Source: a virus
Reading direction: 5' to 3' (one strand)
IMG/VR virus record: IMGVR_UViG_3300044993_000137
Span: 1-27,530 of that record
DNA: 27,530 nt
Shown: positions 1 to 9,431 of the stretch, in pieces
How the letters are laid out: the number at the start of each line of letters is the position of its first letter
Numbering within the stretch: the stretch's first letter is position 1
Program-made: the position numbers and the translations under genes
Notes under the pieces: model-generated
What the model was told of the DNA's origin: nothing
Databases searched by the model: none
What the model saw: the letters and a program-made list of their open reading frames with translations, nothing else

Positions 1-1398
1 ATTTCGAGGTTGGAGCAAGAGCGGGCGCGCATTGTTGCGCAGTTAGAGCAAGCGAACCAACAAGGTGGATTCGATATCGTTGATCCGTTGACCGGTATGG
101 TCACGCGGATGTTGCCGGGCGCGCTGGACGCGGAACTGCAAGCGATTGACCAGCGTCTTCAAGCGTTGCGTCAACAGAGTCAACAATACCAAGAGCGTGC
201 AAGGGAGATTCTTCAAGGGCAAACCCGAACGGGCGCGAACGAAGCGGAGTTGCGGCGGCAGCGCGCGGCCGAAGATATTGCTAAATTGCGCGAGACGTTC
301 GACGCAAGGCTACGGATCGAGCGCGAGTATCAAGAGCGGCTAGATCGCATCCGCCGGGCTGCTGAAACTGGCGCGATTGATAAGGGACAGAGAAGGGAAC
401 TCGAAACCCAAGCGCTGCGCGCCCGCGAAGAGGCGCTGCAGAGACTTGCGCGATCGGGGAGCGACGCCGAGGAGCGTCGAATTGACGCGCTTCGTCGACA
501 GCTTGAGCTCGCGAGCCTGGTCGACGAACGTGAACGGTTTGTCGCCGAGCGCGTATCTGGGCTGACTGGTGAGCAGCGTATTGAAGCAGAGCGACTTGCG
601 AACGCGCTGTTTGACCTTCAGCAGGCGCGGCGAGAAGAGAACCAAGCGCTTAGCGAGGTCGCGCGTCTCTACGACGAGACGCGGACGCCGATCGAGCGCT
701 ACATCGAAGCACTGGAACGTCTCGGCGAACTGCGACCGCTGCTGGAAGTCCGCTTTGGCGTTGAGGGTGCAAGCGAGATTATCAGTCGGCGTGCGGAGGC
801 TCTTGTTGACATTCTCAACAAAGCCGAGAACCAAGCTGGCAAAACAAACGACGTCGCAAGACAGTTGGGCTTTACGTTTGAGAGCGCGTTTGAGGATGCG
901 ATCTTGCGCGGACGCAAGTTGTCGGAGGTGCTGCAAGGCATAGCGACAGACATCGCGCGCATCTTCATCCGCCGCACGATCACAGAACCGATCGCTAACT
1001 GGTTTGGCGGGTTGTTTAGCGGTATCTTCGGCAGCGCCAAAGGCAACGTGTTCGAGCAAGGCGACCTGGTGCCGTTCGCGCGCGGCGGCGTGGTGGATCG
1101 GCCTACAATCTTTCCGTTCGCGCGCGGCATCGGGTTGATGGGCGAGGCCGGGCCGGAAGCGATTATGCCGCTGGCGCGTGATTCGCAAGGTCGTCTCGGC
1201 GTGCGTGCCAGCGGCGCTTCCCCCGTCATCAACCAGACAATCAACGTCAACGTGTCTGGCGGCGGTGTAAGCGACATGGTCGAGCAACAGCGTCTTGCGC
1301 GTGAGATTGGTCGGCTGACGCGAGCTGGCGTCATTGCTGCCATTCAGGAGCAGCAGCGCGCGGGCGGCTTGTTAAGGCCTAGCCCACAGATGGTGTAG
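1..1398 (+). CDS. Tail tape measure protein, C-terminal part (5' end outside window)
   Basis: This is the C-terminal 465 codons of a tail tape measure protein, which sets tail length and helps DNA ejection. The frame is open to the first base of the window, so the gene starts upstream. The first ~270 residues are charged and helical (many E/R/Q/L), predicted coiled coil. A turn-rich region follows (GGLFSGIFGSAKG), then the segment GLMGEAGPEAIMPLARDSQG and a Gly/Asn/Val-rich end. That GEAGPEAIMPL segment is typical of the C-termini of lambda gpH-like tape measures. The next gene is a gpM-like tail-tip protein 2 bp downstream, as expected in a lambda-type tail module. Function is confident; full length is unknown. 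Confidence 0.88.
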   Translation: MSRLEQERARIVAQLEQANQQGGFDIVDPLTGMVTRMLPGALDAELQAIDQRLQALRQQSQQYQERAREILQGQTRTGANEAELRRQRAAEDIAKLRETFDARLRIEREYQERLDRIRRAAETGAIDKGQRRELETQALRAREEALQRLARSGSDAEERRIDALRRQLELASLVDERERFVAERVSGLTGEQRIEAERLANALFDLQQARREENQALSEVARLYDETRTPIERYIEALERLGELRPLLEVRFGVEGASEIISRRAEALVDILNKAENQAGKTNDVARQLGFTFESAFEDAILRGRKLSEVLQGIATDIARIFIRRTITEPIANWFGGLFSGIFGSAKGNVFEQGDLVPFARGGVVDRPTIFPFARGIGLMGEAGPEAIMPLARDSQGRLGVRASGASPVINQTINVNVSGGGVSDMVEQQRLAREIGRLTRAGVIAAIQEQQRAGGLLRPSPQMV

Positions 1399-1400
1399 CA

Positions 1401-1757
1401 ATGCCAGCCGTGACTTTCACGCCGCCTCGTCCGCCACGGATCGATGCGACGCGGGTCATGCAACCGCGCGTGATCGTGGCGTCATTTGGCGATGGCTATT
1501 CGCAGCGGACAGGAGCGGGTCTGAATACAAGGCCGCAAAGCTGGTCGCTGACATGGGGGCCAATGAGTGCAGCGCACATCGACACGATTGAGGCGTTTCT
1601 GGCGGCGCGCGGAGGCGTGGAACCGTTCCGTTGGACCCCGCCGCGAGCGTCTTCGCCGCGTGTTTTTATTTGCCAAGAGTGGCAGGTTGTCGAGCGCGGT
1701 GCATCGCTTGCTGAGTTGACGGCGCGCTTCGATGAAGTGTTCGACCTTGGAGCTTGA
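1401..1757 (+). CDS. Minor tail protein, lambda gpM-like
   Basis: A 118-aa protein matching the phage minor tail family of lambda gpM, part of the tail tip complex. Visible family features are the N-terminal proline-rich start, VIVASFGDGYSQR, a central W..TWGPM segment, a 'IEAFLAARGG.EPFRW.PP' turn region and a terminal stretch describing the tail-tip domain. Length is normal for the family (about 110 aa). It starts 2 bp after the tape measure stop and is followed within a few bases by the gpL-like gene, so the tail-tip genes are one transcription unit. Confidence 0.9.
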   Translation: MPAVTFTPPRPPRIDATRVMQPRVIVASFGDGYSQRTGAGLNTRPQSWSLTWGPMSAAHIDTIEAFLAARGGVEPFRWTPPRASSPRVFICQEWQVVERGASLAELTARFDEVFDLGA

Positions 1758-1760
1758 GCG

Positions 1761-2465
1761 ATGCCGCCGGTGCAATCCGTAGCGCAGCAGCCATCCGCCG
1801 ATTCTGTGGTGACGCTGTATACGCTCGACGCCACCGAACAGGTCGGCGAGGTGTTTCGCTTTGTGGCGGGCACCGATGAACAACGGCAGCCGATCCGCTT
1901 CCAGGGCTACGAGTATCAGCCGTTCCCGATTGAGGCCGAGGGCTTTGCTTGGTCTGGTCGTGGAACGCCGCCGCGCCCGAAGCTACGCATCTCAAACATC
2001 GGCGGCATTGTTGGGAGTCTGCTTGGTCCTGGCGGCGATCTTATCGGCGCAGAGTTGACCCGGCTGCGCACGTTCCGGCAGTTCCTGGATGGTGAGCCTG
2101 GCGCTGATCCGAACGCGCACTTCGAGCCTGACATCTGGCGCGTCGAGCGCAAAACGCGGCAAGACCCCGTAATGGTGGAGTGGGAACTCGCGTCTGTGTT
2201 GGAGCAGGAGGGCCAGCGTATTCCAGGTCGCCAGATGCTGCGTAATCTGTGCACGCACACCTATCGGCGGTGGAATGGCGCAGAGTTCGACTACACAGAC
2301 GCGACGTGTCCTTACACTGGCACGGTTTATTTCACCGAAGCTGGCGTGCCTACCAGCGAGCCACACGATCGCTGCGGTAAGCGGCTAGGCGACTGTCGTC
2401 TTAGGTTCGGCGTCGGCGGAGTGTTGCCGACGCGAGCTTTCCCTGGGATCGGCACGGTGCGTTGA
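1761..2465 (+). CDS. Minor tail protein, lambda gpL-like, with four-cysteine Fe-S type C-terminus
   Basis: A 234-aa tail-tip protein of the lambda gpL family. The N-terminal two thirds has the recognisable core (RFQGYEYQPFPIEAEGF, then PRPKLRISN..G). The C-terminal part holds exactly four cysteines, at about residues 164, 183, 205 and 212 (LCTH, TCPY, RCGK, DCRL). Lambda gpL carries a C-terminal iron-sulfur cluster bound by four such cysteines, so a cluster is expected here too; the sequence shows only the ligands. The stop overlaps the start of the next gene by four bases, indicating translational coupling. Confidence 0.9.
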   Translation: MPPVQSVAQQPSADSVVTLYTLDATEQVGEVFRFVAGTDEQRQPIRFQGYEYQPFPIEAEGFAWSGRGTPPRPKLRISNIGGIVGSLLGPGGDLIGAELTRLRTFRQFLDGEPGADPNAHFEPDIWRVERKTRQDPVMVEWELASVLEQEGQRIPGRQMLRNLCTHTYRRWNGAEFDYTDATCPYTGTVYFTEAGVPTSEPHDRCGKRLGDCRLRFGVGGVLPTRAFPGIGTVR

Positions 2466-3196
2466 TGTTCGGTCCAGACGTCGAAGCCGCGATCGTCGCA
2501 CACGCGCGTGCGGAGTATCCACGCGAGGCCTGCGGGTTGGTGATCAACGGTGCCTACGTGCCTGTTGATAATCTTGCCGACAACCCGCGCGAGACCTTTA
2601 TGATCGACGCCGCCAAGACGATGCAGCCTGGCGTGCAAGCAATCGTGCACTCGCATCCTGACGGTGATCCGTGGCCGTCGATGGAAGACATGGCCGGGCA
2701 GATCGCAACCGCCTTGCTGTGGGGTGTGCTGACTGTCAGTTCAGGCGGCGCTGGTTCGGTCCTGTGGTGGGGACCTGGCGTGCCACGTCCGCCGTTGATC
2801 GGTCGCGACTTTCGGCACGGTCCATCAGGCAGTGACGGTCGAGGCGACTGCTACGCGCTGATCCGCGATTGGTTCGCCGAAGAGCGCGGCATTGAGTTGA
2901 TGGAGTTCCCGCGCAAGGACCGCTGGTGGTCGGACGAGGAGCAGCCGCGGAATCTCTATCTCGACAACTTCGCGAAGGCTGGGTTCAAAGAGATCGCCAT
3001 TCAAGAGCTGCAGCCGGGCGACGTTGTGCTAGCTCGCGTCATGTCGCGTGTTCCTAATCATGGCGGCATCGTGCTGGCAAACGGGCTGGTGCTGCATCAC
3101 CTGACGAATCGTCTGTCGAAAACAGAGCCGCTCGGGCGATGGATGTCGCATGTCACGCACGCGTTGCGCTACGTGGGGCCGAGCGATGCTGCGTGA
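2462..3196 (+). CDS. Tail tip protease/peptidoglycan hydrolase, lambda gpK-like (JAMM + NlpC/P60)
   Basis: A 244-aa two-domain protein of the gpK family. The N-terminal JAMM/MPN domain shows E22, H63-x-H65 (VHSHPDGD), S73 and D76, the metalloprotease zinc ligands and catalytic residues. The C-terminal NlpC/P60 domain shows a likely nucleophile C130 in GRGDCYALIRDW and H200 in VPNHGGIVL, as in cell-wall endopeptidases. The two activities are thought to process the tail tip and cut peptidoglycan during entry. It overlaps the previous gene by ATGA-type coupling, and the next gene by a few bases. Confidence 0.92.
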   Translation: MMFGPDVEAAIVAHARAEYPREACGLVINGAYVPVDNLADNPRETFMIDAAKTMQPGVQAIVHSHPDGDPWPSMEDMAGQIATALLWGVLTVSSGGAGSVLWWGPGVPRPPLIGRDFRHGPSGSDGRGDCYALIRDWFAEERGIELMEFPRKDRWWSDEEQPRNLYLDNFAKAGFKEIAIQELQPGDVVLARVMSRVPNHGGIVLANGLVLHHLTNRLSKTEPLGRWMSHVTHALRYVGPSDAA

Positions 3197-3893
3197 CATC
3201 TATCTGCACGGCGCGCTCGGTAAGCAGTTTGGCCGCCATCATCGCTTCGACGTCGCCACACCAGGCGAAGCGATTCGAGCGTTCTGCTCGCAGTATCGCG
3301 GGTTTCGCCAAACGTTGTCTGTCGGGCACTGGCGTTTGATTCGTGGCGATCGTCGCAAGGGCCAATCGCTAGGGCTGGACGAGATCGAGTTCCATCTCGG
3401 CAGCGCGCCGTTGCACATCGTGCCTGTAGCGGCAGGCAGCGGAGGTCGAGGTGCAGCGAAGATTCTGGTGGGGATTACGCTGGTCGCGGTGGCGGTCGGC
3501 TTCGCAGCAGCTGTGCCGTTTGGCGCAACAGCAGGATCAAGCGCAGGCGCGCTGGGGCTGACGTGGGGAGCAGAAGTCGTGCCGGGGCTGCTAACGGCTG
3601 GCGGCCTTGCCAAAGCCGGTGCGGCGCTCGTGTTTACAGGCGTTGCGGCGCTGCTTTCGCCGCAGCCCAAGGCGCCGCACTACGGTGCGACTGAGCGGCG
3701 CGAGTCGTATCTGTTGACTGGGCCGACTAACGCCACAGCGGAGGGCGTGCCGGTGCCGATCATCTACGGCCGGTGCCGCGTCGGTTCGGTGGTCGCATCG
3801 GTCAGCATAGACGTTGAGGACTGGGGCGCGGCTGGTAACTCGGGGCCGCCGCCTAGTGGTAAGCTTGGCGTCCTAGCGTGGGGCAGGACGTGA
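3186..3893 (+). CDS. Tail assembly protein, lambda gpI-like
   Basis: A protein of about 235 aa in the place and with the features of lambda gpI. A small ubiquitin-like N-terminal domain (LRDIYLHGALGKQFGRHHRF) is followed by a hydrophobic Gly/Ala segment (ILVGITLVAVAVGFAAAVPF) and a C-terminal part with GPTNATAEGVPVPIIYGRCRVGS, which is typical of the family. I use ATG 3186, which overlaps the gpK stop and gives the usual N-terminus. The frame stays open further upstream to 3150, but that would add a non-conserved tail inside gpK. It is a tail-tip assembly factor; lambda gpI is not found in the mature virion. Confidence 0.85.
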   Translation: MLRDIYLHGALGKQFGRHHRFDVATPGEAIRAFCSQYRGFRQTLSVGHWRLIRGDRRKGQSLGLDEIEFHLGSAPLHIVPVAAGSGGRGAAKILVGITLVAVAVGFAAAVPFGATAGSSAGALGLTWGAEVVPGLLTAGGLAKAGAALVFTGVAALLSPQPKAPHYGATERRESYLLTGPTNATAEGVPVPIIYGRCRVGSVVASVSIDVEDWGAAGNSGPPPSGKLGVLAWGRT

Positions 3894-6800
3894 CGACGGT
3901 GATCCGTGGTCGCGGTGGTGGCGGTAAGGGCGGCGGTGGCAGCCAGCCCACACCGCGCGAGGAGCCAAACACGCTTCGCGCTAAGGCAACGGCGCGCATT
4001 ATCGACGTGCTTGGCGAGGGGCCGATTGTCGGCCTGGTGAACGGCCCGCGAAGCATCTACTTCGACGGCACGCCGCTCGTTAATCCGGATGGTTCGCCGA
4101 ACTTCAAGGGCGTCACATGGGCGCTCATGGCAGGCCTGCCGGATCAGGAGCCGCTGCCAGGTGCTAGCGCGACAGAGACCGAAGTGGCGGTCGGTGTTCG
4201 CGTTCGCGCAGACACGCCGGTAGTGCGAACCATCACCAGCACGCCGCTAGACGCAGTGCGCGTCAAGATTCGCATCCCTGCGTTGTCGCGTGTCGATCAG
4301 TCCAGCGGGAGCATCTACGGCACGTCTGTCACTATTGCAATCGATGTCAAGACCAACACTGGCGCGTGGACTGAAGTCAGGCAGGACACGATCGCTGGAA
4401 AGTGCACGTCGCCTTACGAGCGCGAGTATCGTATTGACCTGCCGCCGGGCGGTGCGCCATGGCAAGTGCGCGTGCGCAGACTCACGCCGGATAACGATAC
4501 GACAACGACTCTTCAGAATGAGACGTGGTGGTCGTCCTACACGGAAGTGCTGGACTGGAAGCTGTCCTATCCGGACACCGCTTATATGGGCTTGGCGGTT
4601 GACGCGGCGTATTTTTCGTCGATCCCGAAACGCGAATACGACGTTCGTGGTCGTCCACTCAAGGTTCCTGTCAATTACGATCCAGTGACCCGCACCTACA
4701 CTGGCGTGTGGAACGGGACGTTCAAGACAGAGTTCACAGACAACCCTGCTTGGGTGTTCTACGACTTGCTCACAAACAAGCGCTACGGGCTAGGTCGTTA
4801 CATCCGGCCGGAGTGGGTAGATAAGTGGGCGCTCTACGAGATCGCGCAGTACTGCGACGAGCTGGTGCCGGATGGCGCTGGCGGGATGGAGCCTCGCTAC
4901 ACCTTCAATGGCCAGCTTGTGGTCTCATCTGATGCTTGGGATGTGCTGCAGACGGTGGCGGCTTCATTCCGCGGAATGATCTATTATGGTGCGGGGCGAA
5001 TCACAGTAACGCAGGATCGGCCCGGCGATCCGGTGAAACTCGTCACGAACGCAAACGTCATTGACGGCGTGTTCTCTTACCAGGGGTCTAGCTTGTCAGC
5101 ACGCCACACTGTCGTGCAAGTCACGTGGAACGATCCGGATAACGACTTTAAGCCGACCATCGAGTGGGTGGAGCATCCCGAAGGCATCAAGCGCTGGGGC
5201 GTTCGACAGACGGAAATCGCGGCGGTTGGCTGCACGTCGCGCGGCCAGGCACGACGTCTCGGACGGTGGTTGCTTGACACTGAGCAGACGGCGACGGAGA
5301 CCGTGACGTATCGCGCGGCGCTGGATCACGCTGATCTTCGGCCTGGCGATATCATCGCTGTAGCGGATCGATGGATTGCCGGGTTGCGGATGGGCGGACG
5401 TCTGGCAGCCGCCACCACGACGACGCTCACGCTGGACGCGCCCGTGACGCTGGTGCCTGGTGAGACATACGCGATTCGCGTCACCTTGCCGTCGGGTCAA
5501 GTGTTAGAGCGGCAAGTCACGAACGGCGCTGGCACACACACGACGTTGACGATCACGCCAGCGTTGCCAGAAGCACCAGCTGCGAACGCTGTGTGGCTGC
5601 TTGCGGCTGGCACAGTGCAGCCTCGCCAGTTCCGAGTGATCAGCGTTACCGAGGTCGAGCCAACGATATTCGAGGTCGTGGCACTGTTCCACGATCCAAC
5701 GAAATACGACCGCGTCGAGCTTGGCTTGAACGTGCATAGCCCGAGCTTCACGGCGCTGCCAACCGGGCCGCTTCCAAGGCCGAGGAATCTAACGGCGCAG
5801 GAATACATCGTTGTCTCGGGCGGATCCGCAAGCGCCGCGCTTTCGGTGTCGTGGCAGATGCCTAGTGATCCACGGTTGAGGTCTGCGCAGGTGGAAATTC
5901 AACTGCCGGGTGATCCGACGTGGTATCTCGTCGGCGAGACGGCGACGAGCAGTATTGAGTACGTCGGCACGCGCGAAGGCCTAGGCCGAGTGCGTGTGCG
6001 TGCGCGTGACGTGTTCGGTCGCGCTTCGGCTTGGACCGAACTCGAAGTGGCGTTGCTGGGCTTGAACGCGCCGCCTACCGATGTAGAAGACGTGCGCGGC
6101 ACCGTGCTCGGCAATACGCTGCGGCTGACGTGGAAGCCGCATCCGGCGCAGGGGTTCGTTACGTATCGGGTGCGGTTCTCAGCCGCACTCAGCGGCGTGT
6201 TGTGGTCGTCGGCAGTAGATGTGGCGGAGCGCCTGGCAGCGCCAATCGCTGAGCTCCCGCTGATGGTCGGCACGTATCTGGTGAAGGCGGAGACGCCAAG
6301 CGGCGTGTTGTCGCTGACGCCAGCGCTGTTCGTGAACACGGCAACGCCGATACAGCCGCTCAATGCAGTGGCGTTGTTGACACAGCACCCGACATGGAGC
6401 GGGACTAAGGTCAATGTATCGGTGGCAAACGACAAGCTGTCGCTCAATGCTGGGCAGACGGTGGGCACATACTCATTCGCGTCGCCAGACCTCGGCGATG
6501 TGTATACGTCTCGCGTCTCCGCGCAGATTGCGGCGGCTGGGTTTCGCAGCCAGGATGACATGTTTGCCTGGGCAAACGTGTTTGACGTGGAGGACATCTT
6601 CGGCACGACGTCCGATCAATGGGACGTGGCGTTGGAACTGCGCGCAACTAACGACAATCCGGCCGGTTCGCCAACGTGGGGACCGTGGCAGCCTTTCATG
6701 GTCGGCGATTACAGCGGGCGCGCGTTCCAGTTTCGCATGACACTAGAATCGCTGGACGGTGGTGAGACGCGGCCAATGGTGGACACGCTGGCGGTCGAGA

Positions 6801-7057
6801 TCGACATGCCGGATCGCGTCGAGAGTGCGGACGGAATCAATGTTCCGGCGGCAGGCATGACCGTGCAGTTCAACGTGCCGTTTGCGGCGACGCCTGCGAT
6901 CACTGTGACTGGCCGGAATCTGCAATCGGGCGACTACGTGGAGATTACGAATCAGAGCGCGGCTGGCTTCAACGTGCGATTTAGAAACGCATCGGGCGTT
7001 GGCGTCGCGCGCACAATGGACTGGATCGCATCTGGCTACGGTCGCAAGCTGAACTGA
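3878..7057 (+). CDS. Central tail tip / host specificity protein, lambda gpJ-like
   Basis: A 1059-aa protein of the lambda gpJ family, which forms the central spike of the tail tip and contacts the host receptor. The start GRGGGGKGGGG...PNTLRAKATARIIDVLGEGPIVGLVNG is diagnostic, as is the later WVFYDLLTNKRYGLGRYI and the LGRWLLDTE region. Around residues 630-830 there are two fibronectin-III-like segments. The last ~150 residues are variable and probably set receptor choice. Start codon is uncertain: GTG at 3878 or GTG at 3890, the latter giving a GTGA overlap with the gpI stop. Length is close to lambda gpJ (1132 aa). Confidence 0.93.
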   Translation: MGQDVTTVIRGRGGGGKGGGGSQPTPREEPNTLRAKATARIIDVLGEGPIVGLVNGPRSIYFDGTPLVNPDGSPNFKGVTWALMAGLPDQEPLPGASATETEVAVGVRVRADTPVVRTITSTPLDAVRVKIRIPALSRVDQSSGSIYGTSVTIAIDVKTNTGAWTEVRQDTIAGKCTSPYEREYRIDLPPGGAPWQVRVRRLTPDNDTTTTLQNETWWSSYTEVLDWKLSYPDTAYMGLAVDAAYFSSIPKREYDVRGRPLKVPVNYDPVTRTYTGVWNGTFKTEFTDNPAWVFYDLLTNKRYGLGRYIRPEWVDKWALYEIAQYCDELVPDGAGGMEPRYTFNGQLVVSSDAWDVLQTVAASFRGMIYYGAGRITVTQDRPGDPVKLVTNANVIDGVFSYQGSSLSARHTVVQVTWNDPDNDFKPTIEWVEHPEGIKRWGVRQTEIAAVGCTSRGQARRLGRWLLDTEQTATETVTYRAALDHADLRPGDIIAVADRWIAGLRMGGRLAAATTTTLTLDAPVTLVPGETYAIRVTLPSGQVLERQVTNGAGTHTTLTITPALPEAPAANAVWLLAAGTVQPRQFRVISVTEVEPTIFEVVALFHDPTKYDRVELGLNVHSPSFTALPTGPLPRPRNLTAQEYIVVSGGSASAALSVSWQMPSDPRLRSAQVEIQLPGDPTWYLVGETATSSIEYVGTREGLGRVRVRARDVFGRASAWTELEVALLGLNAPPTDVEDVRGTVLGNTLRLTWKPHPAQGFVTYRVRFSAALSGVLWSSAVDVAERLAAPIAELPLMVGTYLVKAETPSGVLSLTPALFVNTATPIQPLNAVALLTQHPTWSGTKVNVSVANDKLSLNAGQTVGTYSFASPDLGDVYTSRVSAQIAAAGFRSQDDMFAWANVFDVEDIFGTTSDQWDVALELRATNDNPAGSPTWGPWQPFMVGDYSGRAFQFRMTLESLDGGETRPMVDTLAVEIDMPDRVESADGINVPAAGMTVQFNVPFAATPAITVTGRNLQSGDYVEITNQSAAGFNVRFRNASGVGVARTMDWIASGYGRKLN

Positions 7058-7064
7058 GGAAGCG

Positions 7065-8282
7065 ATGGCGCAACACGACTACGGCAACCCGGTATCGCCA
7101 TTCACCGGCACGCAGTTGAACAATCGGCTGCGTTCCTGTTTCGATGCGCTGCACTCGCTACATCGCGGCACATCGCGTCCGAATTACGCGGTGGCCGGGA
7201 TGTTGTGGCTGCGGGAGATCAGCTCGACCGAATGGCGGCTGCATCTCTACGACGGCGACACTGATATCCTGCTCGGCACGATCAACCCGACGGCGAACAC
7301 GTTTACACCGGCTGGCGTTACAGGATTCGCGCCACTGACAGGTGCGACGTTCACTGGTCCGGTAGTGGTGCCGAACGCAACGGCAGATGGACACGCGCTG
7401 AACCGCATCACTGGTGATGAGCGGTATGCACGTCTGACAGGCGCGACGTTTACGGGCGATGTGAGCGTCACCAAAGCCAACCCGGCGCTGTTCCTGCACA
7501 AGACAGCGGCTCAACAGCTAGCGCGCGTGATAAGCACCGTGAACGGTGTCTTTCGTTGGAGCGTTGAGGTAGCAAATGCGCAGAGTGAAACTGGCGGTAA
7601 CGCTGGTAGTAACTTTGTCATTGTGCGCTGTGCTGATAACGGCGCGCCTATTGGGATACCGCTGTTCATTAACCGCGCAACTGGCGAGGTGACGCTGGAA
7701 GCGCCGCTGACGCTGCCCGCCTCCAACCCGACGGATGCCAACCACGCGGCGCGCAAGGCGTATGTGGATGCTGGAGATCGGTGGGTTACGCTTGTGGATG
7801 AGGCCGTTACCAACAGCACGACTATCGACGTCACGGGATTCAGTTTGCAGAACTACAGAATGCTAAAGGTGCTGTTGCTTGGTGCGCAGCTTTCATCAGC
7901 GTCCGCGTCAGGCAGCACCACGGCGCGAGTATATCGTGGTGGCTCGTTGGTAACGACAGGCTACGCTTGGCAGAGGCTTACAACTTCCTCATGGACAGCT
8001 ACTGCGGGCAATGTCGATAATCATGCTAATGTTACACTGACGTTTAGTGGAATGTCCACAGATCCAGTCTTTATGGATATCGACGTCACGCAATCGGCTA
8101 GCAGTAGCAACGCGGTCTTTTATGCGAATGTTTTTTACAATACAACATCCGCTCCTGTCATTAACTGTGTGGTTGGCCGTGCGACCGGTGGTAGTGGCTG
8201 GACCGATGGCGTTAGGATCACCGCACCTGACACGTTCCAGAACAACGTCGGCCGTATCGTCGTGCTGGGGCTCAAGCCATGA
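7065..8282 (+). CDS. Tail fiber protein
   Basis: A 405-aa fiber following gpJ, preceded by a good ribosome-binding site (GAGGAAGCG before ATG). The N-terminal ~80 residues probably attach to the tail tip. The middle carries repeated beta-structured fiber motifs, LTGATFTGPVVVPNATADGHALNR and LTGATFTGDVSV, and DANHAARKAYVDAGDRW, all common in phage tail fiber shafts. The C-terminal ~150 residues (from VTLVDEAVTNSTTIDVTGF) look like a globular beta-sandwich tip that would bind the host surface. Codon use in the last 300 bp is more AT-rich than its neighbours, often seen when fiber tips are exchanged between phages. Confidence 0.85.
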   Translation: MAQHDYGNPVSPFTGTQLNNRLRSCFDALHSLHRGTSRPNYAVAGMLWLREISSTEWRLHLYDGDTDILLGTINPTANTFTPAGVTGFAPLTGATFTGPVVVPNATADGHALNRITGDERYARLTGATFTGDVSVTKANPALFLHKTAAQQLARVISTVNGVFRWSVEVANAQSETGGNAGSNFVIVRCADNGAPIGIPLFINRATGEVTLEAPLTLPASNPTDANHAARKAYVDAGDRWVTLVDEAVTNSTTIDVTGFSLQNYRMLKVLLLGAQLSSASASGSTTARVYRGGSLVTTGYAWQRLTTSSWTATAGNVDNHANVTLTFSGMSTDPVFMDIDVTQSASSSNAVFYANVFYNTTSAPVINCVVGRATGGSGWTDGVRITAPDTFQNNVGRIVVLGLKP

Positions 8283-8677
8283 CCACAATCCGCATCCAGA
8301 CTATCAACGCGGCGACTGGTGAGACAATCGTCCGCGACGCAACCCCCGACGAGATCGCCGAGATCGAGGCGTTGCGCAACGCCCCGCCGCCTGTGCCAGA
8401 GGTCATTTCGCGGCGTCAGTTCCTGCTTGCGCTGCACGCCTCCGGCCTCGTCACTGAGCAGGAGGTGCTCGCCGCCGCGCAGACCGGCGCGGTTCCGGCG
8501 GCGATCGATGCATTCTTCGCGACGCTGCCGCCAGCGCAGCAGACGGCGGCGCGGATCACATGGGCGACTATGACGCAGGTGGAGCGTCATCATCCGCTGG
8601 TCCAGGCCGTGATCGACGCGCAACTTGCCACCGCTGAGCAGGTTGACGCGCTGTTCAGCGCCGCAGCTAACCTGTGA
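8279..8677 (+). CDS. Small fiber-associated protein, function unknown
   Basis: A 132-aa protein whose start overlaps the tail fiber stop (ATGA). The first ~40 residues resemble a fiber-linked linker (TIRIQTINAATGETIVRDATPDEIAEIEAL). The rest is a helical domain, with SRRQFLLALHASGLVT and AIDAFFATLP followed by HPLVQAVIDAQLATAEQVDALFSAAANL. Proteins of this shape are common after fiber genes in phages and prophages of GC-rich proteobacteria, but their role (assembly chaperone or structural) is not settled. Real gene: high confidence; function: low. Confidence 0.8.
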   Translation: MTTIRIQTINAATGETIVRDATPDEIAEIEALRNAPPPVPEVISRRQFLLALHASGLVTEQEVLAAAQTGAVPAAIDAFFATLPPAQQTAARITWATMTQVERHHPLVQAVIDAQLATAEQVDALFSAAANL

Positions 8678-8687
8678 TGAGGAGACC

Positions 8688-9431
8688 ATGACCGAAAACC
8701 GGCGCTTTGCTGAATGCGTGGCGATCGTGTTGAAGCACGAAGGCGGCTTTATCGATCACCCGCGCGACCCGGGTGGGGCCACAAACATGGGCATCACGCT
8801 GCGCACGTTGCGTGAGTGGCGCGGTGACGACACCCTGACCGTCGACGCCGTGCGCAACCTTACTGAGGCCGAGGCGCGTGGAATCTATCTCGCGCGTTAC
8901 TGGAACCCCGTCCGCGGCGACCAGCTTCCGCCAGGTGTTGACCTCGCGGTGTTCGACTGGGCCGTCCATGGTGGTGTTGGCCGTGCTGCGCGTGACCTGC
9001 AGACCGTCCTCGGCGTGACCGTGGACGGTGCGATAGGCCGCCAGACAATTGAAGCCGCCAAGCGCGCTGATCCGGCCGAGGTGATCAGCGGCGTGTGCGA
9101 ACGGCGGTTGAACCACCTGCGCTCGCGGCTGCATTGGGATGCGTTCGGGCGCGGCTGGTCCCGCCGCGTGCGCGAGATCGAAGAGGCGGCGCTGGCGCGG
9201 GCGGAAGGCCCCGCGTTGACGCCAACCGAGGCCCAGAAAACCGATACCGTGAAGGCGGCGACTGGAGTGGCTGCCCTCATCACGCCTGCCGCCGCCGCGT
9301 TGCCGCAGATCATCAGCGCATTCTCCGGGCTCGACCGATGGGTCAGCCTCTGGCTGATCGGTGCCGGGCTAGTGGCGCTGGTGGCGATTGCCTGGTCGGG
9401 TAGTGTCTGGTGGCGGGCGCGTCGGGTATGA
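8688..9431 (+). CDS. Endolysin: GH108 N-acetylmuramidase with C-terminal membrane segment
   Basis: A peptidoglycan-cutting endolysin of about 247 aa. It starts at ATG 8688, just after an AGGAGA ribosome-binding site; the frame is open upstream to 8625 but that part overlaps the previous gene. The GH108 signature is clear: VLKHEGGFIDHPRDPGGATNMGIT, with the Glu of EGGF (E18) the expected catalytic acid. A peptidoglycan-binding-3 type region follows (FDWAVHGGVGRAARDLQ, VTVDGAIGRQT). The last ~60 residues add a hydrophobic helix (LWLIGAGLVALVAIAW) ending in WWRARRV, so the enzyme is probably membrane-anchored, unlike simple soluble members. Overlaps the inner spanin start by four bases. Confidence 0.93.
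   Translation: MTENRRFAECVAIVLKHEGGFIDHPRDPGGATNMGITLRTLREWRGDDTLTVDAVRNLTEAEARGIYLARYWNPVRGDQLPPGVDLAVFDWAVHGGVGRAARDLQTVLGVTVDGAIGRQTIEAAKRADPAEVISGVCERRLNHLRSRLHWDAFGRGWSRRVREIEEAALARAEGPALTPTEAQKTDTVKAATGVAALITPAAAALPQIISAFSGLDRWVSLWLIGAGLVALVAIAWSGSVWWRARRV

Noticed and set aside
340-1343. Long - strand open frames under the tape measure gene
   Set aside because: Shadows of a GC-rich coding strand; composition has no protein features and a clear gene runs on the + strand.
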